A stretch of DNA of 64,000 nucleotides from Daldinia sp. FL1419 (GCA_025201765.1 MU623385.1:174318-238317), one strand, 5' to 3'; positions 1-11,867 are shown, counted from the stretch's first letter. Translations and numbers: made by a program. Notes: generated from the letters alone by a model not told the origin.

Positions 1-276
1 ACGAATCACAGTTGAAATACCCTATAGAGCTAGATAATCGGCTATCTTGCGGCTTCGGCCCCTCACGCCAGCATAGAAATGCTTATCGCATCGTCTGGTC
101 GGAGAACTCCTTCGGCTGCCCCGCGGAGATGTCATGAAAGAGCTCGGTATTGTATAGTCCTTATATATAAATGATAAATTTATATAGGTACTTTTAAATT
201 TAAAGTAGTTATCGCTATAAAACTGCGGGAGGATATTATAGCCATCACCTACCTCCGGCTTATAACAGTCAAAGTG
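1..276. other. intergenic, left window edge
   Basis: No gene is supported here. The stretch is moderately AT-rich, especially around 150-240, and lies directly upstream of the oxidoreductase start at 277, so it should contain that promoter. I see no clear TATA element or repeat. Confidence 0.5.
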
Positions 277-1784
277 ATGCAGTCTCAAAAGATAACCTTG
301 CCAGTGGCTAACCCCTGCGTGTCGTTCTGGCAGCAGACCACTCGCTCGTTTCCCTACTTGCTTGTTAACCAGGATGAACCAGTCCCAGAGGAATCCAAAT
401 ACGCCATTATTGGATCAGGGATATCAGGCGCCTTGACCGCATACGAGTTGATTCAGGGGGGCGTGCCAGCAACGGATATAGTTATCTTCGAGGCACGAGA
501 AGCCGCCAGCGGAGCGAGTTCGAGAAATGCAGGGCACGTAAGACCAGGTTGGTTACGAGTATAAACATACAAAGAGACGTCCCTGCTAAGCGACCGTTTA
601 TAGATGCCTTCCGCGGGTTCCAAGTCTACAAACAACTGCACGGTTCGGGCCAAGCCCTCAAGATCATCGCCAACGAGAAACTCGTCTTCCAGCGAATCAA
701 GGAATTCGTAGAAAAGCATGAGATACAATGCGACTTCAATCCGACGACCACGTTCGACGTATGCATGACGCAGGACTTCGCCGATTTCAACGCCCGTAGT
801 CTCAGGGAGTATCGAGAAGCTGGTGGCGATGTGTCCCATATCAAATTCTACGAAGGCGAAGAAGCACGAAAAGTAACCCGCGTGCAGAAAGCCATCGCGG
901 CTTATGAATGGCCAGCTGGATCAAGCCACCCGGCGAAGTTGACGCAGTGGCTTCTGACACAGTGCATAGAGAAGGGCGTTCAACTATTCACTCGCTCGCC
1001 AGTTACGGAAGTAACTAAGTCGGCTTCTTCAACCGCTGAGCAGGTATATTGGAATGTAGTAACACCCCGGGGCACGACCAAGGCCTCGACGGTAGTCCAC
1101 TGCACGAATGCATTTGCGCCTCATCTCCTCCCCCAGCTCACACAGTTCATCACCCCTAACCGTGCCCAAGCGCATGCCTTCGTACCCCCGCCTTCGCTCA
1201 GTTCTTCCAGTATTCTACCGGGCACCATGTCCCTGCGACATTCGCTAAAGCACTTCTACTCCGTAGCCCAGCGGCGACCAGACGGGATCGTCATTCTCGG
1301 CTCCCCAATTGCCAACCCAAATATCAGCCAGGAGGCCGCGGCAAGCCGTCTAGTTCCCAACGACGGTGTTTATAACGAAGAGGTAAGAAACGACGCCGTC
1401 AGAAACTTCGAAACCTGCTTCCCGGAGTGCGAAAGCGGGAAACTGGCCCCCGGCGAGGGACTACTGCACACGTGGACCGGTATAGTCGGGATGACGACCG
1501 ATTCCGTCCCGTTCGTGGGCGGGATAGACGGGTTACCAGGGCAGTGGGTCTGCGCTGGATTTAACGGTCACGGTAAGAGCAACGAGCGCGTTAGACCGAC
1601 GGTGATTATCGCGACTAATGTGGTTTACTATTTAGGAATGGCGAGGATATTTACGTGTGCCCCCGGCGTTGCTAAGCTCATTCTTGGAGGCTCTTGGGAC
1701 GACACCGGGTTGCCCGAGTGCTTTGAGATAACCGGCGAACGCCTGGGAAGACTCCAAAAGGGGGTTTCTGGGTCCGTGTTTTAA
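277..1784 (+). CDS. FAD-dependent oxidoreductase, DAO (D-amino-acid/glycine oxidase-like) family
   Basis: Predicted FAD enzyme that oxidises an amine or amino acid; the substrate cannot be read from sequence. Model: exons 277-547, 604-1572, 1636-1784, giving 462 aa. The first ATG is at 277. Residues about 42-62 carry the Rossmann dinucleotide motif GSGISG, followed by a conserved NAGH segment. Intron 1 (548-603, branch GCTAAG) joins codon halves so that GHVRP reads straight into DAFRGF, as in the family. Intron 2 (1573-1635, branch CTAAT) restores GHGMARIFTCAPGVAK, the C-terminal FAD-contact region. Intron 2 is 63 nt, a multiple of three with no stop codon, so retention would insert 21 residues without breaking the frame. 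No signal peptide is apparent, suggesting a cytosolic enzyme. It converges on the CorA-like gene. Family assignment is firm; physiological role unknown. Confidence 0.87.
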
Positions 1785-2149
1785 ACTGAGTAGGTACCTA
1801 TATATAGGTATATAGGTATTTGGGCATTTAAATTAATAGACTATACTTTGGAATAGAAAGCGGAGACGAGTTAGACCAGATCGTGCGATGGTGTATTGTT
1901 GTCGCGTATATTCGCAGGATGGGCGTGGACTTGGACGTGGGTGTCTCCTTTCTGCAACATAATCTCGCTTCTTCTTTTTATCACTCCGAGAATAATAGAA
2001 AAGGGGTACAAGGTAACTCTGAATTATCAATTTAAGATTAGTATTCTATGTTTCTCTATAGTAGCCGCAGGGCAGTGAGATATATAGCCAATCTAATCAG
2101 TACCTAGGTAGGTATGTATAACCAACTCGGTGTCGCGAATATTAATGCT
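1785..2149. other. intergenic between convergent genes
   Basis: AT-rich spacer between the 3' ends of the oxidoreductase and the CorA-like gene. It should hold both polyadenylation regions. It contains GGTA/TACC-type repeats near 1790-1820 and 2100-2115. No gene seen. Confidence 0.5.
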
Positions 2150-4753
2150 TTAAACAGCAGACTCATCCTCCTTTCGTATCCGTGGTCCTCTAGCAAACGA
2201 AATCTGTCTAAACCTCATAGCCCCGTCCCCAAACTCTCCTTCGCGTTCCGAATCAGTCGTAGCCTCTCTATCCTTACCCACGTGGGTGTAGGCTAGACTC
2301 GGTGTTGGTATATGCTTGGGTAGCCCCAGGCCAGATACCGAGCTGGTCGGCATAGGGTGGCGGCTTTGCGGCCTATTAACGTCGAAACTGGCCACCTTTT
2401 GAGGCCTCGGTTGGGATCGCACTCCGGGGTACTTCCCGAGGATCGTAGCATTGGTGGTGCTTCCGGCGCCGCTGCGGCTAAGAACGCTGAAGAAGTCCTG
2501 CGCAAAGGTAGTCTCGAGGTCGCGGGGTCGACCGTCGGTAGTCCAGTACCTCTCGTCGCTGAGATCGGTACTAAGATGACGACGGAAATACCGGTCCTGG
2601 TTGACCCACCACGCACGCCATGCGCCGACTATAAACAGCGTAAGAGGAATAGTGAACGCCCAATAAATCCAGAACGAGGGCATGACTATGGGGTGAGGCC
2701 AGCCCTTGGGTGCATCCTCTGATATAGCAGGATCGCCTGCAGTGCCCGTCTCCCAGTTAAACATCGACACGCCGAATAACGTACCAATGTATTCCCCCGG
2801 TAAGAAGAGGGCAGTAATGACGGCCAGTGCCTTCATCGAAGAACTGTCTCGCGTCGATGCGACGGCCATGCGCGCATTGAGGTTGTTATCCTCCTGCGCC
2901 ATCTTCGAGTAGATGATATCGATCTGTGCTCGGCAGCGCAGTTCTGACATACGTCGATCCGTCTCGAGCGAAGTGCATAGCCGCCACGTGCAGTCCAGAT
3001 ACTGTCTGATCTCGTGCCAGTGGACAGTGAGCTCGTCGTCTAATTCATCGGCTTCTTCTCTCTTGAGTTCCCCTCTAGCCACGGCCTGAGACCTCAATTC
3101 CTTGATGCGCATGTCTAATTCATCACCGGCTTGTATTATGAGCTTCAATGCCCGCTCCATCCACCGCAGAGTATCGAGCAGCTGAATAGCTCCCTTAAGC
3201 ACATCGTGAGCTTCCTTCATCAGGTGAATTGTCTGCGGTGGCACGTAGTCGGGGTCATAGTAACTGGCTACTTCCGGTGCAGGGGACGGCGTAGCATTGC
3301 TACGAGAGTACTCGTTGCTCCGCCGACCACCGCCGACCTTGGACTCGACCATCTCTTTAAGATTCGAAGAGAAGCGCTTCAAGGGCTTGAAATGGTGATG
3401 CTTCTCTCCTTGGTGGTTGCGCCACCATGCCTCCGCATTAGCCCGCCCCACGGTACCCGTCACCGCATCCACATGTGCCTCAAGCTCCAGCACTTCTGCG
3501 TTGTTGGCATTCACCGCTTCTTCCGTGCGGAAAAGCTGCACTTGTAAAAGAACGACTGGCAACACAAGCGGGTGGGACCACCGCGCTCTGCACGAATCAA
3601 GACGACGCTCATATTCGTCTAATGCATCTTCGGCATGCCACCGCGTGTCAAAAGATCGTCGTATGAGAGCCGTCGTTGTCTTCGACTTTAATTTGTATGC
3701 CATCGAAAGAAAGTCGTATGGCGGTTGTGGGCTTGAAGAGAAGCTTAGAATTAGGTCTTGATAGGTAAAATTAGCATAATTCAGTATATACGAGGGCTGT
3801 GGTGGTATTATTCACTTACACATTGTTTCTCTTCTCGAGTCCCAGAACGATGATTCGAGGGTTACTCGCTGTAAGGTCGGCAGCGTGCCCGAATGTAACC
3901 CTAGAGATTCGTAATCATCCACTGTGAGATATAATCCATCGACCGTACTATTCGTGCCTTGCTGTGCATCTGAATCCTGACGAACACGTCGATGGGCAAT
4001 TCTGTTGTAAACTCTGGTTAGCCTTTATCCCCCATAAAAGGTCATACTGTGAAGTAATCTCAGCCTGTAATTGAGGGCGACAGCATGAAAATAGGTATAC
4101 ACTTACACTTGCCGCACTCTTCCTTGAAGCGAATGTCTTCCCTTAGGTACAGGAGTAAAATTTCCCTGCGTGTGCACCCCACTCAATCAGCCTACATTCA
4201 TTTGTTGTTTGTGTGATTGCACTCTATGTCTCGTCCCCCGGGGTTCGAACATGGGCTGACTAGCTCGACTATCTCCAGAAATATATAAGAAATATAGCAT
4301 TGGCGTAGTCGTATATAATGTATCTCTTACCTCGTCGTCTAGGCCGTGGCCGTGTCTAACCGCATCTCGAAACATCCGTAATGCGTCCTCTCCTTCGGAC
4401 ATGATGCTCGGTGAGCGGGTCTCGTCATTTCCTTCGCCGGCTCCGAAGACGGCATACTCGTGGTAAGAAACGCGTGTTTCTTTGCCAGTAGGCAGGAGTA
4501 TATCACGGACGAGCTCGCGTAGGTCGAAGTTGAAGAGGTTCAATGCATCAAGGCGTGTCCGCGCGGGATGCTGTTTTCCTGGGCTATAGGTAGCGGACAG
4601 GCCCATTCCCGGCACCAGACTGCCGCGCCGGGTACTGGGTGCCGTGCGGCGGGAACTTTCCTTCCGACTCGGAGGGCCGGCTACAGCGGCAGCTTGGTGC
4701 CGGGACTCGCTAAGAGCGATATCCAGCTCGTCGAGGTTGTAATCTGTATTCAT
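2150..4753 (-). CDS. CorA-like Mg2+ transporter-family membrane protein (fungal type)
   Basis: Fungal relative of CorA/Mrs2 divalent-cation channels, probably in plasma or organelle membrane. Four-exon model on the minus strand: 4331-4753, 4107-4165 (only 59 nt), 3820-4001, 2150-3756, giving 756 aa. Introns begin GTAAGAG, GTAAGTG and GTAAGTG, and phases fit at each junction. The long middle part is charged and predicted helical (about residues 240-520), as in the CorA cytoplasmic domain. Two membrane segments follow at about 529-555 and 583-605. The family's GMN signature at the end of the first membrane helix reads GVS here (TLFGVSMFNW), as is common in divergent fungal paralogues, so ion transport is not assured. 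The C-terminal tail of about 150 residues is polar. Start is the ATG at 4753, the first codon of an open 141-codon exon. Exon 2 is the least certain part. Confidence 0.82.
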
Positions 4754-5676
4754 TATTGCTCACCGCATTTATATTCCGTATGGATCGTAACTCATGCCCG
4801 CTAATCTAAAAAACCACGCTGAAAATTTCCAATGAAAAAATAAATAAAATAAAATCGTCAATAGAGTCGTCGATAGAAAGAGTAGGACAAATCAAAGGAT
4901 CTTAAACCTCAGCTGCATTATATAAGACCGAGGCTAATTTCGAATGACATAAGTTCCCTTGATAGAGGCCTTCGCCTTTCTAACTGGAGAGTAAATGTCT
5001 CCGCCAAGATTTTAGGGGGCTGTGTGCAATAAATAGCTGTCACGATGTGGAGTTACGGTCCATTTTTTCCAGCTAAAACCCTGTCGAACAACTAATCAAA
5101 CGGTCTTGTGGACGATTTCTAGGGTATATATCAAGGCACTTAAGATCGGACTGAATTCTTGTCGGGAACTCGCAACGTAGTGCAGTGGTAATAAAATTGC
5201 GATATCCCTTAAGGGTGTGAGATCTGAAGCTAAGAAAAAGACCCGAGATACGGATTCGTACAGGTAGAAGTTAATTGATACGCAGGTGGCCGTAGTACTA
5301 GTATAATCGACTAGGCCGTCAAGAGAATAGCGTAGTTGGCCTCCGTTCTGGCCTCTCCCCCCTGGCTAACACACATGTGCAGCTACTACACTTGCGTATC
5401 CTGCGTATATACATCTAACCAGCTTAACCTATTTTCAACTTGAATATTTGGGTACCTACCTACCTGGGTAGGTAAATATTCACAATATTAAAGAGATATA
5501 AATACTGTTTTAGTATAACTAGAAGGAGTTATTAGTCGATCATCTCAGGTCGCCTATAAATATTATAATATATACCTACCTAGGTACCCAACCGGTTAGG
5601 TATATATAAGTGCTCTAAATTGATCCAAGTACCTAGGTAACTAACATATAAGTCAAGATATTTCGAGCCATTGCAC
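4754..5676. other. intergenic with GGTA/TACC repeats
   Basis: About 0.9 kb between the start of the CorA-like gene and the 3' end of the MFS permease, both on the minus strand. It should contain the CorA-like promoter. Three copies of the dispersed GGTA/TACC palindromic motif lie at about 5451-5474, 5573-5589 and 5629-5640. No gene seen. Confidence 0.5.
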
Positions 5677-7415
5677 TCAGCTCTCCGCGGATATAGCAGG
5701 AACACCCACTTGATATCCCCTGAACTGCCTGGCAGGAACCTTCCTATCGAACAAAATGTCCAATTCCTCGTATGTTCTACCTTTCGTTTCGGGGATCCGA
5801 AAATAGGACCAAATTAGACAGAAAATCCCCAGTCCTCCGAAGAAATATCCTAATTTTCCCTGCATGTTCGCCTCGGCTGGGTTAATCATATATGGAATAG
5901 CGACCGTCATCGCAATCCCGACGACCGCTTGTACTGCCGTGGCCACCGCGATCGTCTTGGATCGAACACGGGTCGCGGAGCACTCTCCTAAAATCACAAA
6001 GGTGATGGGTCCGACCGAAAGGTCATATACCCCATTCCAGACCAGCATCAGCGAGCTCTCCGCCCAAGCCACACCCGAAGGTCGTCCAGGGATGCTATCT
6101 AGGATCCCGATTACAAACATGAGCACGATAAGAGCAGATAGACCGACGTTGAATATGCGCCTTCGGCCGAAGCGAGCGATGAGGAACCATGATAGCACAG
6201 TGCAAACCCAGCCCGTACCTAGAAACCCGATGCCCATATTAAACGCCTCCTTGGTCGGCAGCCCTGCTTGCTCGAAGAAATATGTTCCGTAATTGATCAA
6301 GTAGATACCGCTCAAGACTTGCGTCGTATATACGCCAGTAGATATCTCGGTTCGTCGCAAGTTGATTCCTTTTATAGTGTCCATGTAAGTGCTACCTGCT
6401 TCCATCTCCAATTCCAGGCGGTCTGTCTCGGCGATAACGGCCAAAGTGGCGTCGACATCTACCTTGGAAGATGATAACCGACGAAGGGCGTCCTTGGCGT
6501 CATCCATCCTGCCCTTGCGCACCAGCCACCACGGAGACTCTGGGATGAAGAAGACCCCGGGGATGATAACTACAACCCAAAACCATTGTAGAGCGAATGG
6601 AATACTATATGCCCAATGATTCCCGAGCTCAGAAGTTCCGGCGGTAATCCCGTTCCCGAGAAGTTGTCCCGTCACAAAACAGAGATTAGTGTAGCTTGTC
6701 AAGAACCCACGGAGCGCCATGGGACATACTTCGGAAGCGTAAGTCGGGCCTATCACGACGAAGCATCCCAGCACTAATCCGCCTAACAGTTCGCCCACGA
6801 GTAAGACCTGCAGGGAGCGCGCGAAGAATTGGATGAAGACGAGACACGCCGTCATGATGATGCAGCCGAAAAAAGTCCACTTGCGTCCGAATAACTCCAG
6901 AGGATAAGCCGAGAACAGTGCGCCAAAAACTTGTCCGAGAGGATTACCCAGCGATAGACCCGTTTGCCATGCAGCAGGAATAACATACTATAAGAAAAAT
7001 ACATCATATTAGTTTCTCCGTCTACTACACATCTCTTGCGAAATCCGGCGGTAAACGGAGGACATACTTCACCGTCAAGCTCGAATCCAAAATCCTTCTG
7101 GAATTGAGGCATGGCGTACATATTCCCAATAATCTGAGGATCGAAAGCCAACATGATCACGCCTATCGAAACGAACGCCGACCAACCGACAGCAGTCGGG
7201 TACAACTTCGCCGCCTCCCAAAACGTCAAGCCATGCTCGCGCTGCACGGCCTCGGCCAACGCGCCATCGGGCTCACCAGACCTAGGCCGCTCGTCGCTTT
7301 GCGCGACGGTGGTAGCCGTCTTATCGATGCTTGTTACACGAAGGTCATCCATAGGGCCGGAACTCTCTGCGGAGATGTTTTCGAAAGTACCGTAGTGGTG
7401 GGATCGCAGGTCCAT
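5677..7415 (-). CDS. MFS sugar transporter, maltose/alpha-glucoside permease type
   Basis: Proton-coupled sugar permease of the plasma membrane, closest in pattern to fungal MAL-type alpha-glucoside transporters. Exons 7068-7415 and 5677-6987, 552 aa; the 80-nt intron (6988-7067, GTATGT donor, CTAAT branch, TAG acceptor) is phase 0 and joins DGE to YVIPAAW. Family marks visible: a cytoplasmic N-terminus of about 75 residues, LFGRKW after the second membrane helix, PESPWWLVRKGR at about 265-276 at the start of the central loop, GRRR after helix 8, and PETKGRTYEEL in the C-terminal tail. About twelve hydrophobic segments are present. No truncation or missing motif is seen. Exact sugar specificity is inference; hexose or quinate transport cannot be excluded. 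Confidence 0.92.
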
Positions 7416-9332
7416 TTTATGTATGCATCTGCTTTTCCCCTTATCGTTCCAATACGCACACCACCGCCCGATGTTACCATCCAGATTGCCGGCCGGGCCT
7501 CGTTATCCAGATTAGGGCCAAGAATTGCAGGCTGATCCGGCAGAATGCCTCACCTCATAGGTCGGCTGCGGAAAACTGAAATGAGGGGAAATCAGGGGTC
7601 TGGGGGAAAATGTGGTGGTAGAGTGGCATGGAAAAGGGTCATAAAGGATCTACCTACACATGCAACGTAGCAGGGTTTAGATTAGATTAGCTGCCCGAGC
7701 GCATATATATAGATCTATTAGGAGGCGAGTATTGTCAGATCGGTTCGCGATACGATAGGTAGAGCCTCAGGGTCCAGTAATATAATATTTGTTTATTGGT
7801 AAATTACTCGGGACTATTCAAAATTGCTTAGGAAATACCTAATAAATAAGACAATGCTACGAAAGTTTTGCTTTTCTTCTCATGTAAGCGGTGCCAAGTA
7901 ACTTAATATGAATAATAATAAATCTTATAGAAAAAGGTGAGACAGCCGGTTGTATTTAGTAGTCGAGTTGTCTTATTATTAAAACTAATAATAAGTCGGT
8001 CTTGTGTTATAATTATTGGTCGAATTCTAAGTGATGCAAAAATAACAAAGGTTACCTATTATTAACACATGTGTATAACCACAAAGTCTTCTTAATTACT
8101 CTCTCTCTCTCCCTCTTTTGGTTTCGTCTCGCGGAAATCCCGAAGCACTCATAGTGATCATGGTAAAACACATGACTACTAAGAGGCAATCACACGAGCT
8201 AGTAGAGTCAAAGTGCGTAAGTGATAGGAAGCATGAATGGATTGATGACAACATTGCAGCCATGAGAATGCATAAAGCCAGAAACATCCCCTTCAGCTGA
8301 GAGAATGCCGAAGCTACGTGAGAGTGCCTGAGGCGGCACCTATAACGAATGTTAAATAGAAGAATAAACAGATATAGAAATGTCATTTAAAATAACTCAT
8401 TTACAGCTAGACACTACATCCTCTCTAATAACCACCCCTTATACACCCCCTTCCCCATTCAACACGATAGAACTATCAGACAAACTGCTCTTTGGCATTG
8501 TTAGCCGTATCCTTTCTCTCAGATCCCTAAACAATTGAACCTCGGGGACAAAGAGGCTTAGCTATATCATATTACAGTCTTAGCCGAATATTTATTATCC
8601 CATCTAAGAAAAAGGGTTCAGAGAAAATTAATTTTCCCTCCGTTTGCGTTTTCACCGTACGAACCACCCAGACAATTCTCAAGCCGACACAGAGTTTATT
8701 TACCATGGGTTTGCACGGGTTATCTGCGGTAGTCATATTGTATTTTGGCGTGTTGTGCATCGTATCTTTTCTTTCCTTTCTCTGGCTTTCTTTCTACCCG
8801 TAGAAGACTTATCCCCGTGTAAACACAGGGTCTACCTACCATGTCTTCCACGCAGGTGTCGCATAGGCGGTTATCAGCCTAGAATGCAAATTAGGATTAG
8901 TTAGGTACCTAAGCATAAATATATTCATGTGCTGCTCATAATTAACAATTCTTCGTTCCAAGGACCAAGATCATACTGAATCCTTAGCCGTCTGTAGAAA
9001 AAGTCTCCCTGGAAAGTTGGTTTTGACATACGAGCAGGTAGTCAACACCTAGTAATGTCTGGTCGGTCCACTTCGGGGTGTTCGCCATAGATGGCGATAT
9101 TTGCTCTCGATTGCGCGACATCGAATTCGGCGATCCGGTTGGCTGTCGAGGTCAAAATCAGGATGCAATAGGAAGGTCTCGCTAGTTCAACACTTGGAGA
9201 GTGGGGAAGTATTCGGGTCTTTCTTTTACATCCGATTGAAGAAATAAGTGTATATAAATATCGTGATACCTACTTTTTACTCTACTTTTTAGATTGTCGT
9301 CTTCCTCTCTCCAGCAGCCATACCCGGCAAAG
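7416..9332. other. divergent intergenic region, no gene seen
   Basis: About 1.9 kb between the divergently transcribed MFS permease (-) and S51 peptidase (+), so both promoters should lie here. It is AT-rich around 7680-8090. A CT repeat lies at 8100-8115. Open frames here are short and have no family resemblance. Confidence 0.5.
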
Positions 9333-10193
9333 ATGAAGAGCATCGTTCGATATTCAACCTTGGCCCTCGCCGCTCTCGCATCCGCGGGACCGCTCATGGA
9401 GCGTTCGAGCTCGTCGTTTGTGGGCCCCGAGAATGGAACGCTTGTGATTATAGGTGGCAACGCACAAGACGACGCGATTTACCAGCGCATTATAGATCTA
9501 GCTGGAGGTCCGGATGCGCCGATAGTTACTATCCCTACTGCCGAGGGGAGCGACACTTACGATGACGATGCTGCCGCGGCGGGTACGTTCCGGAGGCTCG
9601 GCGCCAAGAATGTTACCGTCCTACACACGTACGACCCAAAAGTCGCCGATACGGAGGAGTTTGCGGCTCCGTTGCGGGCTGCTAAGGGTGTCTTCTTTGG
9701 AGGTGGCCGGCAATGGCGTCTCGTGGATGCATACGCTGGTACTCTTACGGAGCGTCTATTCCACGAGGTGCTTGACCGCGGCGGCGTTGTCAGTGGAAGC
9801 TCGGCAGGGGCATCTATTCAGGGCAGCTTTCTTGCTCGCGGCGACACGGCCAACAATCAAATCCTAGTCGGCGATCACCAAGTAGGCTTTGGCTTCGTTA
9901 AAGACGTTGCCATTGACCAACACGTGCTCGTGCGCAACCGCCAGTTCGACATGTTCGACATCCTCAAGGTCCGCCCGGAGCTTTTGGGCATCGCCATCGA
10001 CGAGAACACTGCGCTCATCGTTTCCAAGAACGATGCCGAAGTATATAGGGGTACTTACGTGATCATTTACGATGGTAGTTTCTGGTCGAGAGAAGGAAGT
10101 GATTTAAAACACCTTCCAGATAGCTCGTCTATATTTTATTTTCTGAAGGATGGCGATAAATATGACCTTGGAAAGCGGCAGGTGGTGGTATAG
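9333..10193 (+). CDS. secreted serine peptidase of family S51 (cyanophycinase/dipeptidase E-like)
   Basis: Single exon, 286 aa, starting at ATG 9333 in the context AAAGATG; an upstream in-frame extension has only non-ATG codons. Residues 1-18 form a hydrophobic signal peptide ending near ASAG, so the protein probably enters the secretory pathway. The mature domain begins GTLVIIGGNAQDD (about 35-47). FFGGGRQ at about 121-127 and GSSAGA at 155-160 match the S51 fold; Ser157 in the elbow is the expected nucleophile. Known S51 enzymes cleave Asp-containing dipeptides or cyanophycin; the substrate of secreted fungal members is not established, so the role here is inference. The frame is intact and of normal family length. 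It stands alone, divergent from the MFS permease. Confidence 0.88.
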   Translation: MKSIVRYSTLALAALASAGPLMERSSSSFVGPENGTLVIIGGNAQDDAIYQRIIDLAGGPDAPIVTIPTAEGSDTYDDDAAAAGTFRRLGAKNVTVLHTYDPKVADTEEFAAPLRAAKGVFFGGGRQWRLVDAYAGTLTERLFHEVLDRGGVVSGSSAGASIQGSFLARGDTANNQILVGDHQVGFGFVKDVAIDQHVLVRNRQFDMFDILKVRPELLGIAIDENTALIVSKNDAEVYRGTYVIIYDGSFWSREGSDLKHLPDSSSIFYFLKDGDKYDLGKRQVVV

Positions 10194-10730
10194 ATAATTA
10201 TGATTATTGATAATTCGGGATTCATTGTACCTAGAGGCTCTTCCCCTTTTCCCTTAAGCCAGAAGTGCTTATACGCTATCAACGGCAATTTTGAGGAACC
10301 TAAGTACGTGTTCTTGGTGTGTCGGAATATGTAGGTAACTAGCGATATCTATATATACTGTCCAAACAACAAGGTGAAGGAGTAGCTATTCTGGCTAACC
10401 CCTATACGACCCACACGCTTCCGGCATGCGTTGGGTGATATCATGCGCACCATTATTTTATTTTATACAATTCCCAGTAAGTACATAAACAATTTCTTGA
10501 TCCTTGCGCCCAAGTCATACCCTAAAATTATATTAGTTTATTTAACGAAACTATTGCTGCAAAATGTGAAAGTTGTTGCCTAAAAGCGCCTTGTATGTGA
10601 AGAATCAACAACATTGTGCTGCTAGTTAAGTTGTATTCTCATCTAGTCAAATACACGAGGTTCCCATCCAATCTAGCAGACTTTAGCCCAGGTGACCCCA
10701 TTCAGAGACGGCCAACGACTAGGCGTGATC
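10194..10730. other. intergenic, no gene seen
   Basis: AT-rich spacer of about 540 nt between two plus-strand genes. It should hold the peptidase terminator and the 2EXR gene promoter. No repeat or RNA gene recognised. Confidence 0.45.
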
Positions 10731-11534
10731 ATGGAAACATCAGAGACTCTTAATCGGTACGCTGCAGTGCCCTTGGTTACGGACATTGTGGGTTCAATAA
10801 TGGAATCCAACCAAGTCTCTAGCATCACATCACAAGCATCGCCATCATGTTTCACCATCTTCTCTTCCTTACCAGCCGAGCTTCGGCAGATGATATGGGA
10901 GTTCTCGTTACCCCACGATTCAGAGCGAACATACCTCCCAGATATTACAGACTATAAAGCCACCACTTTCCCTATGCTCTGGATCGAATTCCCAGTAATC
11001 ATGTGGGTATGCCAGGAAGCCCGGTATATAGCCAAGTTGTTCACTCGATTCCAGTATTGGGAAGACGCGCGATGCGAGATACCATACCGACCCTTCCGCC
11101 CCGAAACGGATGTCTGGATTCTGAGGCACAGTACCCCGAGTTCCTTTAAATTGTTGGAGCATCTACACAATGTAGCCTTCGAATTTTACGCTGCACCAAA
11201 ATTCCTAGATTTGCTCCCAAGGCTCAAGAACATGCGAACATTGTATATCGTGGAGATTTTCAAACTGGAAGCTAGAAAAAGGAGAAGTATGTGTCTGTTG
11301 ATACAATATCGGAGAAACCCCATAATCTCCCACGGAATTATATGGGAGAACAAGATCCGCCACAAAGAGAAAGAAATAGGAGAATTCATAAGAGACACTC
11401 TAGATGTTGGAGACGGCTTCGAAGCAGCTTTCTGGGACTCGGAAAATAAAGCATTAAAGCTAAATATCGAGATAGGTCACTTCTCGTACTACAAGTATTT
11501 CTCGAATATGAGGGAGCTTCATTTTCATGCATGA
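10731..11534 (+). CDS. 2EXR-domain protein, function unknown
   Basis: Single exon, 267 aa, from ATG 10731; the open frame extends 39 nt further upstream but only from a GTG. Near the N-terminus (about residues 40-62) it has the fungal 2EXR signature: F-x-x-FSSLPAELRQMIWEFSLP, an F-box-like helix found in large mould-specific families. A WxCQEAR-type helix follows at about 95-103, also typical. The rest is charged with no catalytic motif. The biochemical function of 2EXR proteins is unknown; similarity to F-box proteins suggests protein-protein contact, which is inference. No introns or frame damage are seen. Confidence 0.8.
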   Translation: METSETLNRYAAVPLVTDIVGSIMESNQVSSITSQASPSCFTIFSSLPAELRQMIWEFSLPHDSERTYLPDITDYKATTFPMLWIEFPVIMWVCQEARYIAKLFTRFQYWEDARCEIPYRPFRPETDVWILRHSTPSSFKLLEHLHNVAFEFYAAPKFLDLLPRLKNMRTLYIVEIFKLEARKRRSMCLLIQYRRNPIISHGIIWENKIRHKEKEIGEFIRDTLDVGDGFEAAFWDSENKALKLNIEIGHFSYYKYFSNMRELHFHA

Positions 11535-11867
11535 GTCGAGGATTGGTATGGGCAGCTTCCGAGTACCCCACCCTATTATATTGCTGTGACTACCTAGTTA
11601 AGTAGGAATATAATCTCTTGTGGTATTGGGACATCTATCTAGATAGAGTAGCACTTGAAATCTGCCTTTAAATGCTATTAGAACCGGCAATCAATAATTC
11701 CCCAACCTGATCGTATTATTACGCTATTATAGCTTCCAAAGCCGCTGATGTAGAAAAACAGGTAAAATTATTTGTCAATTCGACATCTCCCGAGAAAAGT
11801 AACCATCCCCCTATCGCTCGGCTCATGATGGCTTAGAATATTCTATCCAATCTTCCTTCTCACCATC
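11535..11867. other. convergent intergenic, no gene seen
   Basis: About 330 nt, AT-rich, between the 2EXR gene (+) and the PTH11-like gene (-), both ending here. Nothing else recognised. Confidence 0.45.

Noticed and set aside
549..603. Independent start of the oxidoreductase at 549
   Set aside because: This segment is intron 1; splicing 548-603 restores the conserved GH-RPDAFRGF motif.
4200..4260. tRNA-like GGTTCGAAC word inside CorA-like intron 1
   Set aside because: No complementary T stem, anticodon stem or acceptor stem can be built on either strand.
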